A DNA stretch of 64,000 nucleotides from CAWDDG01 sp963801065 (GTDB lineage Bacteria > Actinomycetota > Actinomycetes > Jiangellales > Jiangellaceae): the NCBI GenBank assembly GCA_963801065.1, contig CAWDDG010000008.1:186001-250000 (forward strand), given 5' to 3'. The position numbers and the translations under genes were made by a program. The notes beneath the pieces were generated by a model. The model was not told the origin of the DNA, ran no database searches, and saw only the letters and a list, made by a program, of their open reading frames with translations. This document shows, piece by piece, positions 17,340 through 25,585 of the stretch (positions are counted from its first letter, which is position 1; every line of letters begins with the position of its first letter).

Positions 17340-18662
17340 TCAGGGCCTACCGGCCGGGTTGGTGTCGACTATTTCCTGCGCTTTCCGGCCCGCCACCACT
17401 GCGGCCGCAAAGGATGTGCCGCTCCATCGGGCGAAGCCGCCGACGAAGCTGTCGGGATCGAGAGTTTCGCCTATGGCGTTCGGAAAGAAGGACTTCGGCA
17501 CCTCCGGGCGGGCGAGGACGCCGTTCAGCTCACGCGGCATCGTGCTGATGACGCCGGTGCCGATCTCCCAATCGGTCACCCAGTTCCCGTGGTTGCTGTA
17601 GTGAGCGGGCCTCTTGTCTGGGTTCTGCGCTCCCACGCTGGTCAGCGGGAGGTCCGGCTCGGCCGCGAAAGCGGCGGGGTAGGTCTTGGTGTCGCTTCCG
17701 CGGTTGCCGGCCGACGCCACGATCCGCACACCATGTTCGGCGATGCGCTTGAGCCAGGCCTTCAGTTCGTCGTTGTGCTTCTCGTCGCCTGCCGCCGGCT
17801 CGTAACCGAATGGGATGCAGAGCACGTCGACCCGCCGGCTGGTCTCACCGTCTACCAACCCGTCGTGCAGCCACTTGAGGGCGTTGACGAAGGTGCTCCC
17901 TTCGACGACGCCGTCGTCGTGCATGAGCTGCACCGACAGCACGCTGACGTCAGGAGCCACCTGCCGCACCAGGCCGGCGGTGAAGGTCCCGTGGCCCGCG
18001 AAGGAGTCCTTGGTTTGGCGCTGCTGCGGTGGCGGCCGCCATCCGAGTGCTGCGGCATCGACACAGAACGGGTCGCGTCGCGAGGGGCTCAACCAGTCAT
18101 GGCGGTCGTTCACAGCGGTGTCCAACAGAGCGACTACCGGCCGTGTCCCCGAGAGGCTTCGCCAGCCAGGCGCCGCGGCGAACAGTGTGACCGGGACGCG
18201 ACCAGCATCTCCGTGGCCCTGCTTCGACCCGGAAGCCAAGAGTGATACCGATGGATCGGGCGGGTCCGGCACGACGGGGTCGCCCGGCTCGTATAGCCGA
18301 TCGACCGCGAGGCGCCGCGCCGCCTCCGCCGTTTTTGGGGACAGTCCGGCGGCAGGTTCCTGCAGTGCCTTCGACAGTAGATCCCTCACCACCCCAAGTG
18401 CGTCGACGCCTGGGAGCAGACGGAGAGCTGTGACCGCGCTCGCTGGGTCGATCGTCACGCGTTCGTCTTCGTCCATCGGCCGACCCAGATCCGCGTCCTG
18501 GAGCAGGTTGTTGAGCTCGTGGACCAGCCCCGGCGTGCGATCGAGCAGCTCGGTGGGGAGAACGAGCACGTCCTGCCGGTAGGCGTTCAGCAGCAAGTCG
18601 CCCTTGATCAGTGGGGCGGCGTTATGCGCAGCCAGCCTCTCGTCGAGCCCACCGTCCGGCAT
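17340..18662 (-). CDS. S8 family (subtilisin-like) serine peptidase
   Basis: This 440-aa protein lacks a signal peptide, so it acts in the cytoplasm unless exported otherwise. The catalytic triad is visible: Asp181 in VVALLDTAVN, His224 in SFAGHGTFTAG and Ser417 in WSGTSFAAAVVAG, with the oxyanion Asn320 in VASAGNRG. The first about 170 residues form a charged N-terminal region that may be a prodomain or a partner-binding module. It lies 24 bases after the 166-aa gene and before the CHAT fragment, in a sigma-factor-led operon. Paired S8 and CHAT proteases behind a sigma factor suggest a regulated proteolytic response; this is inference. Confidence 0.9.
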   Translation of the reverse strand: MPDGGLDERLAAHNAAPLIKGDLLLNAYRQDVLVLPTELLDRTPGLVHELNNLLQDADLGRPMDEDERVTIDPASAVTALRLLPGVDALGVVRDLLSKALQEPAAGLSPKTAEAARRLAVDRLYEPGDPVVPDPPDPSVSLLASGSKQGHGDAGRVPVTLFAAAPGWRSLSGTRPVVALLDTAVNDRHDWLSPSRRDPFCVDAAALGWRPPPQQRQTKDSFAGHGTFTAGLVRQVAPDVSVLSVQLMHDDGVVEGSTFVNALKWLHDGLVDGETSRRVDVLCIPFGYEPAAGDEKHNDELKAWLKRIAEHGVRIVASAGNRGSDTKTYPAAFAAEPDLPLTSVGAQNPDKRPAHYSNHGNWVTDWEIGTGVISTMPRELNGVLARPEVPKSFFPNAIGETLDPDSFVGGFARWSGTSFAAAVVAGRKAQEIVDTNPAGRP

Positions 18663-18686
18663 CGTGGACTCACCTTTTCTGGTATG

Positions 18687-19187
18687 TCACAGGACCAGCG
18701 AAGGCGTGGCGACGCGGGTCGCATCGCCCTCGTCGATCGGATGCACCAGCAACTGCGCCAGCCCGTGGGCAACGCCGTCGAAGACGAACCGGCCGCTGTC
18801 ATCGGACACGACGATCTCGGAGGTCGCAGGTGCGTCCGGGGCAGCGCCAGCGAGGCGCAGCTCGACCCTCAGCCGAGCCGCCGGCGCGAGCCAGCCGTCC
18901 ACGCGCACCCGCCCGTCCGGTGTGTCGACCATGGTGACCATGATGGTTCGGCTGTCGCCGTCGAAGGTGATCGTGCGGGTCCTCTCGGTGCCACGGGCGC
19001 CGGAGCCTACGAGCAGATCTTCGACGAGCCGGGCCACCTCGACGTCGACGTTCTCTAGTGCGATCGCGAACCGAACCCGTTCGTCCAGGTCGGAGGGCGG
19101 CGGGTCGACGAGGGAGTGGACGGCCCGCACCTGGTCGAGGATCGCCTGGTCGGTTACGTCAAGCGGCTCGTTCGCGGAGTCAGTCAT
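18687..19187 (-). CDS. Conserved-type hypothetical protein (sigma-S8-CHAT operon)
   Basis: This is a 166-aa soluble acidic protein without recognised motifs. The N-terminal half is helical (AILDQVRAVHSLVDPPPSDL). The C-terminal half is a beta-rich stretch resembling a carboxypeptidase-regulatory or transthyretin-like fold (VRVDGWLAPAARLRVELRL, then DSGRFVFDGVAHG). Its ATG overlaps the sigma-factor stop (ATGA at 19184-19187), which indicates translational coupling. By position it could be a sensor or anti-sigma-like partner, but there is no sequence evidence for that. Confidence 0.7.
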   Translation of the reverse strand: MTDSANEPLDVTDQAILDQVRAVHSLVDPPPSDLDERVRFAIALENVDVEVARLVEDLLVGSGARGTERTRTITFDGDSRTIMVTMVDTPDGRVRVDGWLAPAARLRVELRLAGAAPDAPATSEIVVSDDSGRFVFDGVAHGLAQLLVHPIDEGDATRVATPSLVL

Positions 19188-19798
19188 GACGAGCTCCATC
19201 CGGGATCGGCCAACAGCATCTCGCGGAGCTTGGCCAGGCAGCGGCCGCGAGTGGGACCGATGCTGCCGCGCGGCATCTCCATCGCATCGGCCACCATCGA
19301 ATAGTCAGGGCGCTCGACCTGGGCCACGATGCGCAGGAGCGCGCGGCACCGCTCTGGCAACCGCTGGAAGTGCCCCCACAGGACGCGGTCACGCTCGTCG
19401 GACACGAGGCGTTCGGACGGTTCGGGGCCGGGGTCGGCTGTGGACTCGAGAATCTCCGTACCTTCCTGCTTGTGCTGGCGGCGCCAGTTGCTGACCCGCC
19501 ACGCCTCTCGGCGGGTGGTGGTGACCAGCCACGCGGCGAGCGCCTTCGGCGACCGGATCTCGTGTAGCCGCTGCAGCAGCTCCAGCCAGGTGGTCTGCAC
19601 GACGTCCGCGGCTTGTTCGACGGTCAGGCCTTGCGCGCGGGCCACGTGCCAGAGCAGGGGGTTGAGCTCGCGCACTACTTCGTCGAGCGCGGCAAGCTCG
19701 CCGCTTCTGGCACGGTCGAGGCAGCGCGCGAGCCGCTCCCGCCGATCGTCGTGGCCGGCCTCGGCGGACGGAGTCGTGTCGGTGGACACGGGTGTCAT
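19184..19798 (-). CDS. Sigma-70 family (ECF-like) RNA polymerase sigma factor
   Basis: This 204-aa protein has region 2 (LLWHVARAQGLTVEQAADVV, then QTTWLELLQRL, TTTRREAWR) and region 4 (LLRIVAQVERPDYSMVADAM, then GSIGPTRGRCLAKLREML). It directs transcription of a specific gene set. It heads the operon with the 166-aa protein, the S8 peptidase and the CHAT remnant. No typical ZAS anti-sigma follows. The start is an ATG 34 bases after the 61-aa gene's stop, so the small gene may be in the same transcript. Confidence 0.88.
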   Translation of the reverse strand: MTPVSTDTTPSAEAGHDDRRERLARCLDRARSGELAALDEVVRELNPLLWHVARAQGLTVEQAADVVQTTWLELLQRLHEIRSPKALAAWLVTTTRREAWRVSNWRRQHKQEGTEILESTADPGPEPSERLVSDERDRVLWGHFQRLPERCRALLRIVAQVERPDYSMVADAMEMPRGSIGPTRGRCLAKLREMLLADPGWSSS

Positions 19799-19832
19799 GC
19801 TACGGCCCGCCGGCGTATAGCTCTGGGGCTTT

Positions 19833-20018
19833 TTACGCGGGACGCAGGTTGGCCGGTTGGCCGCCGAAGCCTAGCTGGCGCCACCACGGCCGTCGCGAGG
19901 GTCGACTCCGCGGACGGCGAGCCGCGGGCCGAGCCAGCCGGTAGGCAGCCACATCGGCGCTGAGCCTGGCCGAGCGCTCCTCGTGAAGCTTCTGCGCGAT
20001 GTAATCGTTCGTGATCAT
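19833..20018 (-). CDS. Small basic protein (61 aa)
   Basis: This short protein has an N-terminal amphipathic helix (MITNDYIAQKLHEERSARLS) and a very Arg/Pro-rich tail with WWRQLGFGG. Similar short proteins are frequent in actinobacteria and have no known role. AAGGAGG precedes ATG 20018; an in-frame ATG at 20036 lies before that site and is rejected. The second copy of the 83-bp element lies directly upstream (20051-20133). Confidence 0.65.
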   Translation of the reverse strand: MITNDYIAQKLHEERSARLSADVAAYRLARPAARRPRSRPSRRPWWRQLGFGGQPANLRPA

Positions 20019-20050
20019 GACTGCCTCCTTGGGCATGATTTCTGGCTACG

Positions 20051-20133
20051 CGAGCGCGACCTGGTCTCGCGCTTCACATCTGAAGGGGGCTGCGCCCGTT
20101 CCGAGATACATGTTTTGCCGGTCACGTCTGGCC
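20051..20133 (-). promoter_or_regulatory. Conserved 83-bp leader element, copy 2
   Basis: This copy is about 94% identical to 16760-16842 and in the same orientation. It keeps the two hairpins (20072-20085 and GCGCGA-N7-TCGCGC at 20054-20072). The candidate leader peptide here is MYLGTGAAPFRCEARDQVA, ending at a TAG before the 61-aa gene. In copy 1 the frame instead runs into the secreted protein. Beyond the element, flanking sequences of the two copies do not match. Function unknown; a shared promoter or regulatory RNA is likely. Confidence 0.55.
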
Positions 20134-20348
20134 TGGCCGTACTCGGAAGCCAAGGAATGGCTGGCTGGAAATTCGTGGTCGACGTCGAGACCCCGAAGCG
20201 GGCGATCGGGATCGCTGCACTCGCTTGGCTTCGTTGGACACGGCGGCGTTCTGCAGGACGAGCTGTCGAGGTGCGACGTCGATCGCAGCACCCCGGTTCA
20301 GCTGATAATGCGTCGCGGGCGCGCGGCCAGTTGCGATTTCATGGACTC

Positions 20349-21344
20349 GTGGAGCTCAGCTGGCTCGACCCCGTGCATCTCGAACGCCGCGACGTGACCG
20401 GGGCGGTGGCGCTGCTGGAGGCGGCCCGTGTCGTCGACTGCCCACATGAGATCAACCTGACTGTCTCGTCATTCACCGCGCGTCTGCGCCACGGGTGGGA
20501 TGGCGACCCCCCGATGATCGCCCTGGTCCGAGAATCGGGCGGCCGAGTCACCGGTGCCCTCGAGATCTCCTTTCCACAGTGGGACAACACCCACCTCGGC
20601 CTGGTAGGGGTGACCGTCGACCCGCTGGCTCGACGGCAGGGCATTGGGCGCCGCCTGTTCGAGGCCGGCGTGCAACGAGTCCGCGCCGAGGGACGCACGC
20701 TGGTCGTCGCCGACTGCTTCGACCAGCTCGCGGGCATCGCGTTCGTGAAGGCGATGGGACTCGACCTCGCCTCCGAGGACGTCAAGCGCCGACAGGACCT
20801 GCTCACATTGGACTGGAACGGGCTCGCCCACGAGTACGAGGCGGCGGAGAGCCGTGCCGGCGGTTACGAACTGGTACGAATGCCTGGAGCGACGCCGGAG
20901 GAGCTGATCGCCGACGTCGCCGGGATGACAGCGGCGATCAACGACGCCCCGACCGACGACCTGGACGTCGAGGACGAGGTGTTCAGCCCCGAGCGCATCC
21001 GGGCGTTCGAGGCGGCCCAGCTGGCGCGCGACCGGCGGATCTACCGTCTGATCGCCCGCGAGCGCGACACGGGGGTCCTCGCCGGTCACACCATGGTCGC
21101 GGTCGAGAGCGAGCAGCCAGGGTACGGCTGGCAGTACGACACCAGCGTGCTGCGCTCGCACCGCGGCCACCGCCTCGGCCTGCTCCTGAAGATCGCCATG
21201 CTGCGCTGGCTCGGCGAGGAGGAGCCGCAGCTTCGGACGCTCGACACGTGGAACGCCGCGTCCAACGCGCACATGATCCAGGTCAACGAGGTGCTCGGCT
21301 ACCACGTCGTGGCCAGGGGCATGACCTGGCAGAGGCACCTCTGA
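20349..21344 (+). CDS. Tandem GNAT N-acetyltransferase
   Basis: The protein contains two GNAT domains, like mycothiol-synthase relatives. In the first the acetyl-CoA loop is VTVDPLARRQGIGRRLFEAG (about residues 85-104); the second has a degenerate loop SVLRSHRGHRLGLLLKIAML. The GTG at 20349 (VELSWLDP) matches where homologous proteins begin (331 aa). Upstream in-frame codons run through the 83-bp element and are not conserved coding. The ribosome site is weak, so the start is uncertain. The acyl acceptor is unknown. Confidence 0.83.
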   Translation: MELSWLDPVHLERRDVTGAVALLEAARVVDCPHEINLTVSSFTARLRHGWDGDPPMIALVRESGGRVTGALEISFPQWDNTHLGLVGVTVDPLARRQGIGRRLFEAGVQRVRAEGRTLVVADCFDQLAGIAFVKAMGLDLASEDVKRRQDLLTLDWNGLAHEYEAAESRAGGYELVRMPGATPEELIADVAGMTAAINDAPTDDLDVEDEVFSPERIRAFEAAQLARDRRIYRLIARERDTGVLAGHTMVAVESEQPGYGWQYDTSVLRSHRGHRLGLLLKIAMLRWLGEEEPQLRTLDTWNAASNAHMIQVNEVLGYHVVARGMTWQRHL

Positions 21345-21370
21345 GCAGTACGCAGTAGGGTCTGCCGCCG

Positions 21371-21442
21371 TTAGCCCCTGATGCGCACCTGGGACGGCGT
21401 CGTTCCGAAGGCCCGGCGGAACCGGGCGGTGAAGTGCGCTCG
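21371..21442 (-). pseudogene. C-terminal stub of an AraC-family regulator
   Basis: Reading the minus strand, HFTARFRRAFGTTPSQVRIR followed by a stop is the typical end of an AraC/XylS DNA-binding domain. Upstream sequence (21443-21717) is out of frame or unrelated and I see no other gene in it. This is a short relic. Confidence 0.5.
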
Positions 21443-21717
21443 TGAAGGAGAGCCTCACGCGGGACCACGTCCGGACGCTTGCCGCTGACACCGCCAGGGC
21501 GTGCACCACCCTGGAGCAAAAAGGCGGCGCGCACGAATCCGAGCGCAGGCGGATAAAGACCGGCACCGGATACTGAGCGCTCACCCGGCGTCGGCTGTGG
21601 CTGCCGCGCCCACGAACGACGGCGGCGCGGCTGATCGGACGTCTGCAGTCGCCCGGCTGGGGTTGATTCGATGCGATGTGGGTAATACGGGTCGTACGTC
21701 CTCACTGGGAGGCACTC

Positions 21718-23508
21718 ATGCGCAGCACTCCGTCCCGCCTCCTGGCCGCGCTCGGTAGTGGGGCCCTGGCGACGGCGCTAGTCGTCGCGCCCGTCTCTCC
21801 GGCCAACGGCAAGCCGCGCGCCACCGAGAAGCAGCCGGTCGCTGTCGGCACCGGCGGCGCGGTCGCGACTGTCGACGCTGATGCGACCCGGGTGGGTCTC
21901 GAGGTGCTGCGCAAGGGTGGCAACGCGGTGGACGCCGCGGTGGCGGCGGCCGCCACCCTCGGTGTGACCGAGCCCTACTCCGCGGGTATCGGTGGCGGCG
22001 GGTTCTTCGTCTACTACGACGCGTCAACCGGCGAGGTGCACACGATCGACGGACGCGAGACTGCGCCGCAGGCGATGCAGGAGGACTCCTTCGTCGAGGA
22101 CGGCATGGCTATCCCCTTCGGCGAAGCCGTCACCTCTGGGCTGTCCGTCGGCGTACCGGGCACACCGCAGACCTGGGGCGTCGCGCTCGACCAATGGGGA
22201 ACGATCAGTCTCCGCGAGGCATTGAGCGGCGCTACCCAGGTAGCCCGCCGGGGTTTCGTGGTCGACCAGACCTTCTTCGACCAGACCGCCGGCAACGCCG
22301 GACGGTTCGCAGAATTCACCTCGACCGCCGACCTCTACCTGCCGGGAGGGCAGCCCCCTGCGGTGGGCACCGTGTTCCGCAACCTCGACATGGCCGCGAC
22401 CTACGACCTGCTCGCCCGCGAGGGCATCAGGGCGCTCTACACCGGGCCGGTTGCTCAGGACATCGTCGATACCGTGCAGGACCCGCCGGTCGCGCCAGGG
22501 GTCACTCGCCTCGTCCGCCCGGGTCTGATGGAGCTCGGCGACCTCGCGTCGTACGAAGCCCCGCTGCGGGAACCGACCGCCGTCTCCTACCGCGGTCTTG
22601 ACATCTTCGGAATGGGGCCGCCGTCCTCGGGTGGCTCGACCGTGGGCGAGGCGATGAACATCCTGGAGAACTTCCCGCTTGCCGAGATCGGCGAGACCCA
22701 GGCGCTGCACCACTACCTCGAGGCCAGCGCGCTGGCCTTCGCCGACCGGAACCGCTACGTCGGCGACAGCGACCACGTCGTCGTGCCGTTGGATCAACTG
22801 CTCTCGGACGGCTTCGCTGCCGAGCGGGCGTGCGAGATCACACCGGGGATCGCCCTGGCGAAGCCCGTTCCGCCCGGGTCCCCCGACGGCGACTACGACA
22901 CGACCTGCGCGTCGTCGACGTTCACCGTGTTGGCCGACGACGAGGGCCTGTCCACCACTCATCTGACCACGGCCGACCGCTTCGGCAACGTGGTTGCCTA
23001 CACCCTGACCATCGAGTCGACGGGCGGCTCGGGCATCGTCGTCCCTGGCCGGGGCTTCCTGCTCAACAACGAGCTGACCGACTTCAACTTCACCGACACG
23101 CAGGGGGGCGACGACCCCAACCTGCCGGCCCCGGGCAAGCGGCCGCGCAGTTCTATGTCGCCGACGATCGTGCTCGAGGGCGGGCAGCCGCTGCTGGCTG
23201 TCGGTTCTCCGGGCGGATCGACGATCATCACCACGGTCCTGCAGATCCTGGTGAACCGTCTGGATCTCGGCATGGACCTGCCGGACGCTGTCGCGGCGCC
23301 GCGTGCCACACAGCGCAACACCGCGTCGGTCCAGGCCGAGCCCGGCTTCCCACGCGCGGAGCTGGAACCGCTGGGGCACGTGTTCGCCAACAACCCCGAG
23401 ATCGGGGCTGCGACGGGAGTCGAGTTCCTCGACAACGGCCTCCTGCAGGCGGTGGCCGAGCCGGTACGTCGCGGAGGGGGCAGCGCGGGCGTGGTCACTC
23501 CCAGCTGA
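21718..23508 (+). CDS. ggt: Gamma-glutamyltransferase
   Basis: This 596-aa precursor cleaves itself into two subunits and transfers or hydrolyses the gamma-glutamyl group of glutathione-like compounds. In an organism that uses mycothiol, scavenging of external peptides is plausible. A signal peptide is visible (LLAALGSGALATALVVAP), so it acts outside the membrane. The nucleophile Thr413 is in LSTTHLTTADRFGN, and the GGNAVDAAVAA and SSGGS motifs bind substrate. GGGAGG precedes ATG 21718. It stands alone. Confidence 0.93.
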   Translation: MRSTPSRLLAALGSGALATALVVAPVSPANGKPRATEKQPVAVGTGGAVATVDADATRVGLEVLRKGGNAVDAAVAAAATLGVTEPYSAGIGGGGFFVYYDASTGEVHTIDGRETAPQAMQEDSFVEDGMAIPFGEAVTSGLSVGVPGTPQTWGVALDQWGTISLREALSGATQVARRGFVVDQTFFDQTAGNAGRFAEFTSTADLYLPGGQPPAVGTVFRNLDMAATYDLLAREGIRALYTGPVAQDIVDTVQDPPVAPGVTRLVRPGLMELGDLASYEAPLREPTAVSYRGLDIFGMGPPSSGGSTVGEAMNILENFPLAEIGETQALHHYLEASALAFADRNRYVGDSDHVVVPLDQLLSDGFAAERACEITPGIALAKPVPPGSPDGDYDTTCASSTFTVLADDEGLSTTHLTTADRFGNVVAYTLTIESTGGSGIVVPGRGFLLNNELTDFNFTDTQGGDDPNLPAPGKRPRSSMSPTIVLEGGQPLLAVGSPGGSTIITTVLQILVNRLDLGMDLPDAVAAPRATQRNTASVQAEPGFPRAELEPLGHVFANNPEIGAATGVEFLDNGLLQAVAEPVRRGGGSAGVVTPS

Positions 23509-23612
23509 CAGCGGCACGGATCGCGGCTGCTCCGCCGCGTGGATGCCGCTTCTCCGAGCACAGTCTCCGCAGCTCAGACGCGGGTATTCGGCGCCGACCG
23601 AATGGTGGCTGC

Positions 23613-23745
23613 GTGATCGTGGCCACCGCGCCCGCGACGTCGAGATGATCAAGCTCGCCATGCGCGGTGGCGTAGTGCACAACCTGGTCAAGCCCTTCGA
23701 CTACGCCACGCTGCGCGAACGGCTGTGGCACTCCGACAGGCAACG
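23613..23745 (+). pseudogene. Response-regulator receiver remnant
   Basis: VIVATA in one frame, then RDVEMIKLAMRGGVVHNLVK and PFDYATLRERL in another, correspond to the end of a CitB/DcuR-type receiver domain, including the conserved Lys of the VKPF motif. There is at least one frameshift and no start or effector domain. The rest of 23509-23867 holds nothing recognised. Confidence 0.55.
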
Positions 23746-23867
23746 TGGCGGGCATCCGTCCTGGGAGCTGATGGTGGACGTACCGGCACGCAGGAGCTCG
23801 CCGCGGTCGCCGACGAGGCGAGCCGGCGGGACGCCCTGACCGACGACGACGCCAGCCGTCCAGTCCC

Positions 23868-24446
23868 TCAGTCGCCGAGGCGGTCCCGGTCGCCGAGGTC
23901 GGGCTGACCTCCGCGCCGGGCGACGCCGCGTCGAGCCGCCAAGGCGAGCAACCTGATCACCAATCCCAGCACCACCAGATTGAGCAACATCTGAAGCGTC
24001 ACCAACAGCCTCATGTTGTTGGCTTGCGCGACGATGTCTCCGAATCCGACGGTGGCAAAGACCGTGACGGTGAAGTACAGCGCTGTGGTGTTGTCCAGGG
24101 GTTGGGTAAAGGCCGCCGGATCGTTGAGCGAGCTCGACAGATAGATCCGCGCGAAGATCAGCAAATACAGCGGAACGACGACCGCCAGGGCCTCGACTGC
24201 ACGGAGGACGGGGTGCTTCGCCTTGACGATGGCTGGTACCTGGATACCGACGATCACCCCGAACACGCACAGCTCCAGGATCAGCCACGGCAAGTCGGAG
24301 CCCTCGCCCGAGCTCCTGGCCGGGATCAGGTAGTACGCCCCGAACAGCAATGACACCGACAGCGTGACCCGGAGCACTACGACGAGACCGAGCTTCCAAG
24401 CGTGCCGCCGGGAGGTCGGCATCGACGGCCCCAAGTGCTGCGTCAT
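23868..24446 (-). CDS. Two-TM potassium channel protein
   Basis: This 192-aa protein contains an ion-channel (Ion_trans_2) pore: the selectivity filter TVTVFATVGFGDI sits between two membrane helices at the C-terminal side. Two more helices lie near the N-terminus (LVVVLRVTLSVSLLFGAYYL and LILELCVFGVIVGIQVPAIV). It probably lets K+ pass the inner membrane; no cytosolic RCK/TrkA domain is present. The start ATG 24446 has GGGAGAG some 12 bases upstream. Confidence 0.85.
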   Translation of the reverse strand: MTQHLGPSMPTSRRHAWKLGLVVVLRVTLSVSLLFGAYYLIPARSSGEGSDLPWLILELCVFGVIVGIQVPAIVKAKHPVLRAVEALAVVVPLYLLIFARIYLSSSLNDPAAFTQPLDNTTALYFTVTVFATVGFGDIVAQANNMRLLVTLQMLLNLVVLGLVIRLLALAARRGVARRGGQPDLGDRDRLGD

Positions 24447-24949
24447 AGTTCCGCACTCTCCCGCGTTCGCGGGCGCGCACCAAGCGTGCCGCGCCGACCG
24501 CTCCCGTGCTGCGGTCGATCCGCCCCATGGCCACCTCGCGGTCGTCGATGAACAGGGTCCCGCCTCAAGCCCGCGAAGATACCCTCGACACCGATGTCGC
24601 CGGCCACGAACGCTCACTTCCCCAGCTCGCCCGGAGTGAACAGCACGCGTCGCAACGCGTCCGATGACCGCCCCGCCACCATCCCCGGGGCGTCGGGAGG
24701 TAAGAGCCGAGGGCCGTCGCAGCCCTCGAAAGACACTGGCAGTTCCGTCCCGAGCCGTTACTCGACGATCCGAGCGAGATTGCCGGGAGGGCCAAGCCCA
24801 TCCAGAGCACCGCGCAACGCTGCCCCAGTCACCCACTGTGGGTGAGGCCGGCGGTGCCTCATCAGGAGAAGGTAGCGCCGGGAGCGCGCGAGAGGGGAAA
24901 CCGATGGGGTGCTTTTCGCCTTGTTCGCCGGTGTTTTCCGCGTCTGGCC
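24447..24949. other. Intergenic, possible decayed coding sequence
   Basis: There is no intact gene. On the minus strand around 24490-24560 the reading GTLFIDDREVAMGRIDRS resembles the C-terminal strand of arylsulfatases, but it is short and has no supporting motif. Treat as unassigned. Confidence 0.35.
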
Positions 24950-25203
24950 ATGTTCATCGTCTGGGTGGCACGACCCAAGATGGTGGACGCCGCTTTCGAT
25001 ACGTGGATCCTGCCGCTGCTGGGCATCATCTTCCTTCCCTTGGCGACCCTCATCTACGTGATCCTGTACACGGTGGGCGTCGGCCTTTCCGGGGGGACTG
25101 GTTCTGGGTGGGTTTGGCTGCCGTCCTCGATATCGTGCACGGGGGTGCCGGGTGGACTCAGCGACGACATGCGCCCGGCTATCCGTCCAGCGTCCAGGCG
25201 TGA
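24950..25203 (+). pseudogene. Small conserved membrane protein with one frameshift
   Basis: The first frame reads FDTWILPLLGIIFLPLATLI and YVILYTVGVGLSG. A neighbouring frame continues with GDWFWVGLAAVLDIVHGGAG up to the stop at 25203. Together they match the small actinobacterial membrane protein family with a TTLMYV-like second helix. The switch falls in a run of six G at about 25090-25095, a spot prone to slippage or sequencing error. The start is uncertain; ATG 24950 has no good ribosome site. Confidence 0.6.
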
Positions 25204-25585
25204 CAATGGTCGCCTCCGGCATCATCCCGCGGGGACGTTCCCGTGACTCGATTGGGCTCCTCCAAAGCCGTTCTCCTCCTCGACGTGCGAGAGTTTGTCG
25301 CGTTTGCGGGGGAGGAGGTTCCCGAGCGGTCAACCTTCTTCTGGGCCAGCTGAGGTCAGCCTCCACGGGCCTCCTCGTGACGGTGAGATCCACATCAACG
25401 CCGATCCGGTCAACGCGCCGACATCGCGCCACGTTGCCTGGTGCAATGGGGGTTCGAGGCGCGCGCTGTCCGGGTCATGCTGGAGCACGCCGTTGTCGCG
25501 CGCGGATGAGAATGGTAGGACCGCGCCAGACCACCCGCCATCCAGGCGAGACCAGCAAACCCGGAGTGCGCAGGTTGGAGGTTCG
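25204..25585. other. Intergenic upstream of MFS gene
   Basis: These 382 bases hold no frame with a family signature. They presumably contain the promoter of the transporter at 25586; I could not identify clear -35/-10 boxes. Confidence 0.4.

Noticed and set aside
17340..17346. Programmed frameshift joining the S8 peptidase to the CHAT fragment
   Set aside because: No slippery heptamer at the S8 stop, and the sequence between the S8 stop and the first CHAT-like residues is not protein-like; deletion is simpler.
22024..23691. Long antisense frame opposite ggt (555 codons)
   Set aside because: Mirror of codon bias in ggt; Arg/His/Gly-rich, no domain.
24490..24560. Arylsulfatase C-terminus-like reading on the minus strand
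   Set aside because: Only about 18 residues, no second supporting motif.
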